Source: Rhytidiadelphus loreus (taxonomy: Eukaryota; Streptophyta; Bryopsida; Hypnales; Hylocomiaceae). From it: a stretch of 64,000 nt of DNA. A program made the position numbers and the translations under genes. The stretch spans positions 75,039,093 through 75,103,092 of the forward strand of contig OX344763.1 in the NCBI GenBank assembly GCA_947034895.1, read 5' to 3'. The notes under the pieces are model-generated. The model was given only the letters and a program-made list of their open reading frames with translations, made no database searches and had not been told where the DNA came from. Positions 58,863 to 64,000 of the stretch are shown in pieces (within the stretch, counting starts at the first letter, position 1; the number at the start of each line of letters is the position of its first letter).

Positions 58863-59596
58863 ATCACAATGATGTTTTTGCGTTTATTGACCCGCTTGAA
58901 GACGAAGCCCATATACCACTACCAGTTGCAGTGCATACTATTATTTCTAACCCTTCATCTCCCGCAACTTCGAGTGCTCCTTGTCGACCTTCCGAAGAAG
59001 TGCTAGGCTCAGTGGGAAATGTTGCAATGACGACTCAAAGCATTTCAAATGTTACAACGGGTGGTAGACACCATACCGCCTTTCAACCCGCAATTCACTA
59101 CACTATGGGTGAATATCAACAAGGACATGGAAGGAGTTTCGTCCGTGGAAGAGCAAGAGGTCGTGCAACGATTGGAGGCCATGATATTAGAGGTGGACGA
59201 AACAATAACGAAGCGTCGTCATCGAGGCCGCCTAAACGCCCTCTTCTAGGAATTGGGGTCCGAGACCCGAATGTGGTGATAGAGCCATTTTTGAATACGT
59301 ATGTCCCAGGACCAACTTTGTCCACTCCAGCGTATGTCGTTCCTCGAGTACAAGGAGGCCCCATTATAAATTTTGACGCGGAGGACCCTAGAGCTCAACG
59401 GCACGAGAGGTTTAAACGTAGTCATAGGCATGGTCAAATAGCTGTGGAGCTTCGAAATGAGAACTCGGAAGTGGAAAACCAATGGACCGCAGACGGTGAC
59501 GATGGAGAAGATGAACGTGGAACTAGTGAAGTTGGTGATGATGAAGACGACCCTGATTGTGATGAGGCACCAGTAGATGATGATGTGGTCATTTGA
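58863..59596 (+). CDS. Possible C-terminal extension of the hAT protein in another frame
   Basis: A frame open from 58721 to 59596 overlaps the transposase end. From about 58840 it reads RTRFDPEHLDHNDVFAFIDPLEDEAHIPLP, then a low-complexity part with RGG-like repeats (RSFVRGRARGRATIGGHDIRGG) and an acidic tail ending DDDVVI. A single-base shift near 58840-58850 would fuse it to the transposase. Either the gene has a recent frameshift, or splicing or an independent start is used. It is not recognised as a known domain. Confidence 0.45.
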
Positions 59597-60430
59597 GATG
59601 TTGCATTACCAAATCCGGGTACACAAGAAGTTTGCAGATCAAGTCGTTTCAACAATTGAGGGGCACCTGACAACATTTGTGTTCTGTAGACCTTCATTCA
59701 TCATGAGTTCAAGACAGTTGCACTAATTGAAACATGAAGTAATGAAGATCTACAAGAAGAAGAAGGAGAATCTTAGATAACCAGTAGAAGAGGAGGTGTA
59801 TCTTGAGAGCAGTATATTCATTGTGTTGTGAACTTGTTATTGTACTGAACAACGCTTGAAATATAAAAATGTTTTTGGTTATCTAAAATAAAAAAGTTTC
59901 CAATTGTGCTTGTAGAATTATCACATTTGCCATGCATGAAGATGACATTCATGAGTGTAGTTATATTGTATAGTTTGAATGTTGTAAGTAAGGTGTACTA
60001 AATTTATTACTATCCTTGCATTCACGTAGAAAAAAACATTCACTACTATCATCTTTGATGCCTTCCGAAGGGCTGAAAATTTGTTATTTAAACATGAAAT
60101 TCTTTTCACAAAATGATCTCTTTGCTAATAACATGTGTGCTAAATTTCAAGGCCAGAAGATTCACACATAAAAAGATATTCACAATGTACCAACATGTGT
60201 ACTTGTGTGGTTCAGAGAAACAATTTCAATGCTACCAAGTACCAACTCCCAGAAATTGAGAAATCAAAATTCGGCCATGAATTTTTTGGCATGAGATCAT
60301 GTCTATGTTGATAACATGTGGGTCAAATTTGAAGTTCAAAGGATTTGCCTATAAAAAGATACTGGAAATGTTTTTCACCCTATGAAAGCAAGAATTCGTA
60401 AATGAAGTACAAAAATTCTCCAAAAATTCA
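59597..60430. other. hAT transposase 3' region, no gene seen
   Basis: Contains AATAAAA-like signals near 59888 and AT-rich sequence. No other feature. Confidence 0.4.
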
Positions 60431-60439
60431 GATTAAACT

Positions 60440-60643
60440 GATGCGTCCCCGCCCTGTCCAAACATCCCCACCCTGTCCAAGAAGTCCCCGCCGTGACGGA
60501 AATGTCCGCACCCTGATTTCAGTGTTGGAAAATTTCAAAAATGAAAGGTGTCCAAAGCATCCGAAGCGTCTGTCTGTCCGGTCTGGTTCGCCCGTCCGTC
60601 CGTCCCGTCCGATCACTCCGACCCGTCCGTTATGACAACCCTG
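60440..60643. repeat. Right subterminal region of the hAT: GC units and CCGTCCG repeats
   Basis: Four units of GTCCCCGCCCTG type lie at 60445-60515. At 60575-60632 come TCTGTCTGTCCGG and GGTTCGCCCGTCCG, followed by several GTCCG copies and the terminal ...TATGACAACCCTG. GGTTCGCCCGTCCG also occurs near the left end at about 29419. Confidence 0.7.
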
Positions 60644-60651
60644 GGTGAGAT

Positions 60652-62210
60652 CATAGAATATTTTCTAGATAGCTTACAATTATATCACATGATCATTTTA
60701 TTAAATGGTCCCTAACAACTCTTCAATATCCACAAGCCCTACAATCACGAACCGAAAACCCTACAAAGCCCTCGCAAACTAGAACCCTAGAACCCAAACC
60801 TAAACCCTCAAATGCCCAACGCATTTTTGGATGTTTTATGAATTTGCTTTAACTTGAACAAGAAGTCAACATTTTGAATTATAGAATCAATTTCTTTGTA
60901 CTTCTTCATTTTTCCTCCAATCCCAAAAAACTTTATTTGTGCAAATTTTAAAATTGTTGTGGAGAGGGGTAATACACTCAAAGTAAAAAATGTACATTTC
61001 TCTTGTTATAATCTTACAACTCTCATGCAATTTTGCACTCAAAATAAATGTGCCTACTAACAAGCAAGTTGTTTAAACATTCATACGGTTAGATTAAAAA
61101 ATAAATAGGAAAATTGCTTCAATGGGAATTACTATAAGTCCATGCTTTTTTTTCATAGGAAAAATACAAGAGGGAAAGGCTTCGGCACTTAGGGCTTAAT
61201 TAGTAATGCACTCTAATTGTAATGCACTTCAAGATTTTTTCTAAATGGCAAGCTTTGAATCATTCCATTTGGATTAGTGATGTGAAAGTTATGAAGCTTC
61301 TTGTTTTGTGGGCAACTAGTAACTTCTTGAAAGATTTTTTGAGCTTCCACTTTGAATGCTAATATCTTACAATGTATAGGGTCAAGCATTACCAGAAAAT
61401 CATTACATCGTTTGAGACAAGTGTAGAAAAAGATGCTACACTTAGTTTATAAAAATTATTTAAAAAAATTATTTCATAGTTGAAAGTAGCCAAAGTGATG
61501 GTTTTGAATGGTTTTGATCTGAAAATGGCCTTCGGACTTCAGGGGTTAAATTCACATCTAAAGAAGCTTTTATTAGTTTTCAATCATGACTCAAACATAT
61601 AGATCTTGCAATAACTTTTTGACCATGTACTCAAAAGTAATGAATGTGGAGAAAGCCTTCAAGGTACTTCTTGTAAAAATGTTTTGTGAAACATTAAAAG
61701 GAAAATACAAAATTTAATTTTTAATTTGCGGACCAAAATGGTTTTGTCGAGAGAAAACGGAATTTCTACATATAAGGGTTAAATTAATTTCACCTAAAAA
61801 TGGTGTAACGCATTTAACCCTTATGTTCCCATTTTTTTTGGCCCAATCAAACCAATTGAGAATTGTTGTTTTTATTGCCAAAAACCTATTAAGATTATAA
61901 GAAAGTCATCCTTTTTTCTCGGATGAACCAATACTAGTGCTGATTGTCAATGCTTTTTAGAAGGAAAATGGGCTCCATTATTCCAAGGCTATATATCTTA
62001 CTGTAGGATATCTTACTAGAACATTGAGCCTATTTAATTCATTCATTGCAACAAAATACAGACATTGATATGAGAGATTCAATACAACATACCATGAAGA
62101 CTAGATCCACAATATTGCCAATTTTGGAAAAATGGCACTTCATATTAAAATTTGATTACATGTACTAGAAGTACTACTCCAAAATGATACTATGGTATTC
62201 TTCTATCACA
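60652..62210. other. Non-coding sequence right of the hAT, with repeat copy 4
   Basis: Around 61350-61440 there is minus-strand similarity to the dispersed repeat (TTTGAATGCTAATATCTTACAATGTATAGGG). A short CCCTAAA run is near 60800. No gene. Confidence 0.4.
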
Positions 62211-63231
62211 CTACAACACAGAGTCCCGAAAAACTAATTCTGGAGGCTTCATGTTCCAGGGTGGAACCATGACTGAAGCTACCACCTCAGAACATGTGAG
62301 TCTCATTTGTACGTCAGCATCCATAAGCGCACGTAACTTCGTTGTAAAGAACTTCCCTGACTCAGGGTTTTTGAATAGTTCCCTATCATATTCACCCATA
62401 TAACCAATTTTCATGTTCCCAATCAATTTACCAATAGAAAACAAATCAGACTTAACCGTATACTTGTGCATGGCTTGCATCTTGTCAAGGCTCGTTTCTG
62501 AATCCTTTGGCCCAAACACATAGAACAACTCCAGAGCCACCTACCATCTACCTTACAACATGTAATCCCTCTCTTTCGTGGTTTTGTATCCAAAATGTGA
62601 GGAAGCTCCCTCTTGTATACGACTGGCAATTCCCCAATCACAAATCCCAATGTTTATAACATCATCCGAGTACGGCGGATAATGGATTAATATGTTGTTG
62701 GGAGACAAATCGTTGTGTAGAACACCTTCATTGTGTACAAGATTTGTCACATAAACAAGGGCCTATGCCAACTTCGCCTTGTGCCTTCAAAAGAGGCTAA
62801 TTTGCTTCACTTGGTCTTATTGAAGTTCCTTCACCAACTTGATTTCGTGCCAATCGGCATGTGGCACGACCTTCTCATTCAAGCGAAGAAGTTTGTTCAA
62901 ATTACCACCATTCCACCACAACGTGTAGGCCTCTATTGTATTGGCGAGGATAGCCACAAATTTAACAATGGCTGGGTGATTTAAAGGACACACCAAGGCC
63001 TCACTGGATAGTTCCTATCTCGCATCACGCGTGTTTGTTTGCTTTGACACCTTCCCCGCAAAATGTACATGCTTGGGTATTGTAGACATGCCATCAATGT
63101 ATACCTTACGCACCTTTTCATACCCCCCTTGCTGGTCATATCCACTAAGCGGAACCACCTTTGTAGTAGATGTCGCAGCACAGGATAAGCAATTTCCATA
63201 TTATACTACCAAAAACCACTCTAAAGTATAA
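62211..63231 (-). pseudogene. Transposon-borne kinase family, copy C, broken
   Basis: Minus strand, several frames. It reads YEKVRKVYIDGMSTIPKHV and FAGKVSK (beta-3 Lys), then YTLWWNGGNLNKLL (copy B: YTLWWNGGSLISFL), VLHNDLSPNNILIHY (catalytic loop), ICDWGIAS (DWG) and ALELFYVFGPKDSETSLDKMQ. Stops or frameshifts lie near 63010, 62815, 62790, 62570 and 62540. Only the kinase domain is present. The N-terminal family domain is missing because similarity ends at about 63235, against an LTR-like sequence. Confidence 0.7.
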
Positions 63232-63235
63232 CAAA

Positions 63236-64000
63236 AGTGACTTTAAAGATCGAACCCACGCAATTCTGTGAAGTATTCATCCTATTTACGATTCTAAGCT
63301 AAGTCAGTCTTCAACAACACCTTTCCGGTCCTACTCTTGCAACCGGAAAACCACACAACCCGTAGAAATAACTCCCGGATTCTATTCAACTTCCGGTCAA
63401 AGACATAATCCGGTCTTGGAAGTAATCCGGCTAGTAAATCTACGACAAAACTATGACTTTCTAACTTCCGGTCTTGGGTACGACTCTGAGACCAACCAAT
63501 TCCGGTCTCTTCTCACTGACTCAAGTAACCTATCCGGTTTGATTTAACCTCTGTTTCACCATCAGAGGGATCGCCGCTTGAATTTGAGAGTGGTAGGCCT
63601 GCCGCTCCTTCCGTGACTTATAGTGGCTGAAGACCCACTTCTTCTACTCTACTCTCCTATTCTAATCCGGATCCGGTTTGATCTTTCACAGTAACCCGGA
63701 AACAGATCCGGACTACAGGTCACACAAAGACCCCCCGTACAATCCACTCATATTACAACGACAATGGTGCTGCGTTCCGGTAGTACGAAGTAAGGCGGCT
63801 ACAAGTCTATCCGTCTGTTCCAATTCTACAAAGATTCTTCCGTTCGCCACTATAGCAATGAGACCTCACAAGAGTTCGGACACTCAACCGGATCCCCTAC
63901 CCACGAGTTCTAGCGCGCCTAAAGATCCCTTCCCTATTCGCCTAGCCTTGCAACGGCTTTCTCAACCAGAATACTGAATCTCAATAGAAATGAGGCACTG
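63236..64000 (+). mobile_element. CCGG-rich LTR-like sequence and possible retroelement start
   Basis: TTCCGGTC/ATCCGGTT motifs are spaced through 63330-63550. A TTATAGTGG lies near 63619. TGGTGCTGCGTTCCGG at about 63767 could be a primer-binding site. The frame MRPHKSSDTQPD... ends at 63977. The style resembles 9746-10386, but base-level homology is not clear. The window ends here, so the structure cannot be completed. Confidence 0.35.

Larger units (their letters stand above)
29393..60643 (+). mobile_element. 31-kb hAT transposon with kinase and RING cargo, split by Element 2
   Basis: The left end begins CAGGGTTGTCATA and the right end is its inverse. The terminal repeats are 21 bp with one mismatch and continue CGGACGG. 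The 8-bp direct repeat GGTGAGAT flanks it at 29385-29392 and 60644-60651, which is diagnostic of hAT elements. Subterminal CCGTCCG-rich repeats lie inside both ends. Contents: kinase (-), RING (+), hAT transposase (+). Removing Element 2 leaves about 14.2 kb. Carrying two non-transposase genes is unusual for hAT elements. Confidence 0.88.

Overview
The window is plant nuclear DNA made almost entirely of large, nested DNA transposons. Evidence for a plant: TTTAGGG/CCCTAAA telomere-type and telo-box sequences, GT-AG introns, TATA-box promoters, a plant-type hAT transposase (BED finger + DUF659 + dimerisation domain) and AT-rich intergenic DNA. I cannot name the species. No ordinary housekeeping gene was recognised.

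Layout. (1) 1-9745: old copies of a gene family: an EPEPW-domain coiled-coil gene (1956-3350), a RING-H2 gene (7643-5118, minus) and a truncated kinase gene (9060-9745), each next to arrays of one motif, GACCCGCGGTCGCCC. (2) 9746-10386: CCGG-rich LTR-like piece. (3) 10387-29376: Element 1, a decayed, left-truncated multigene transposon. (4) 29393-60643: a 31-kb hAT transposon with CAGGG termini and an 8-bp target duplication (GGTGAGAT). It carries a kinase gene (minus), a RING gene (plus) and a hAT transposase gene. (5) 32579-49582: Element 2, a 17-kb better-preserved relative of Element 1, inserted inside the hAT's RING gene with a perfect 25-bp terminal inverted repeat (AACACTA...) and a 4-bp target duplication (GTAA). 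(6) 60652-64000: a broken kinase copy and another CCGG-rich LTR-like sequence.

Elements 1 and 2 share one gene plan: a DUF7869-type protein transcribed one way and, diverging from it, a 3-exon gene of about 1333 aa with an INGQHS motif, a 2-exon FCP1/NIF-like HAD phosphatase gene and (Element 2 only) a small basic protein. Element 1 is inverted relative to Element 2.

The most interesting signal is a set of odd-length palindromes spread through introns and promoters of these genes. Element 1 uses TTAGGTCGANTCGACCTAA (about 17 sites) and Element 2 uses TCAGCTCGANTCGAGCTGA (14 sites). The core TCGA-N-TCGA is shared but the outer arms differ completely, and neither version occurs outside its own element. 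This looks like a co-evolving, element-private DNA-recognition system, comparable in logic to VANC/VANDAL anti-silencing motifs or TnpA/Spm sites. The hAT (GTCCCCGCCCTG arrays) and the 1-9.7 kb elements (GACCCGCGGTCGCCC arrays) show the same logic with other motifs.
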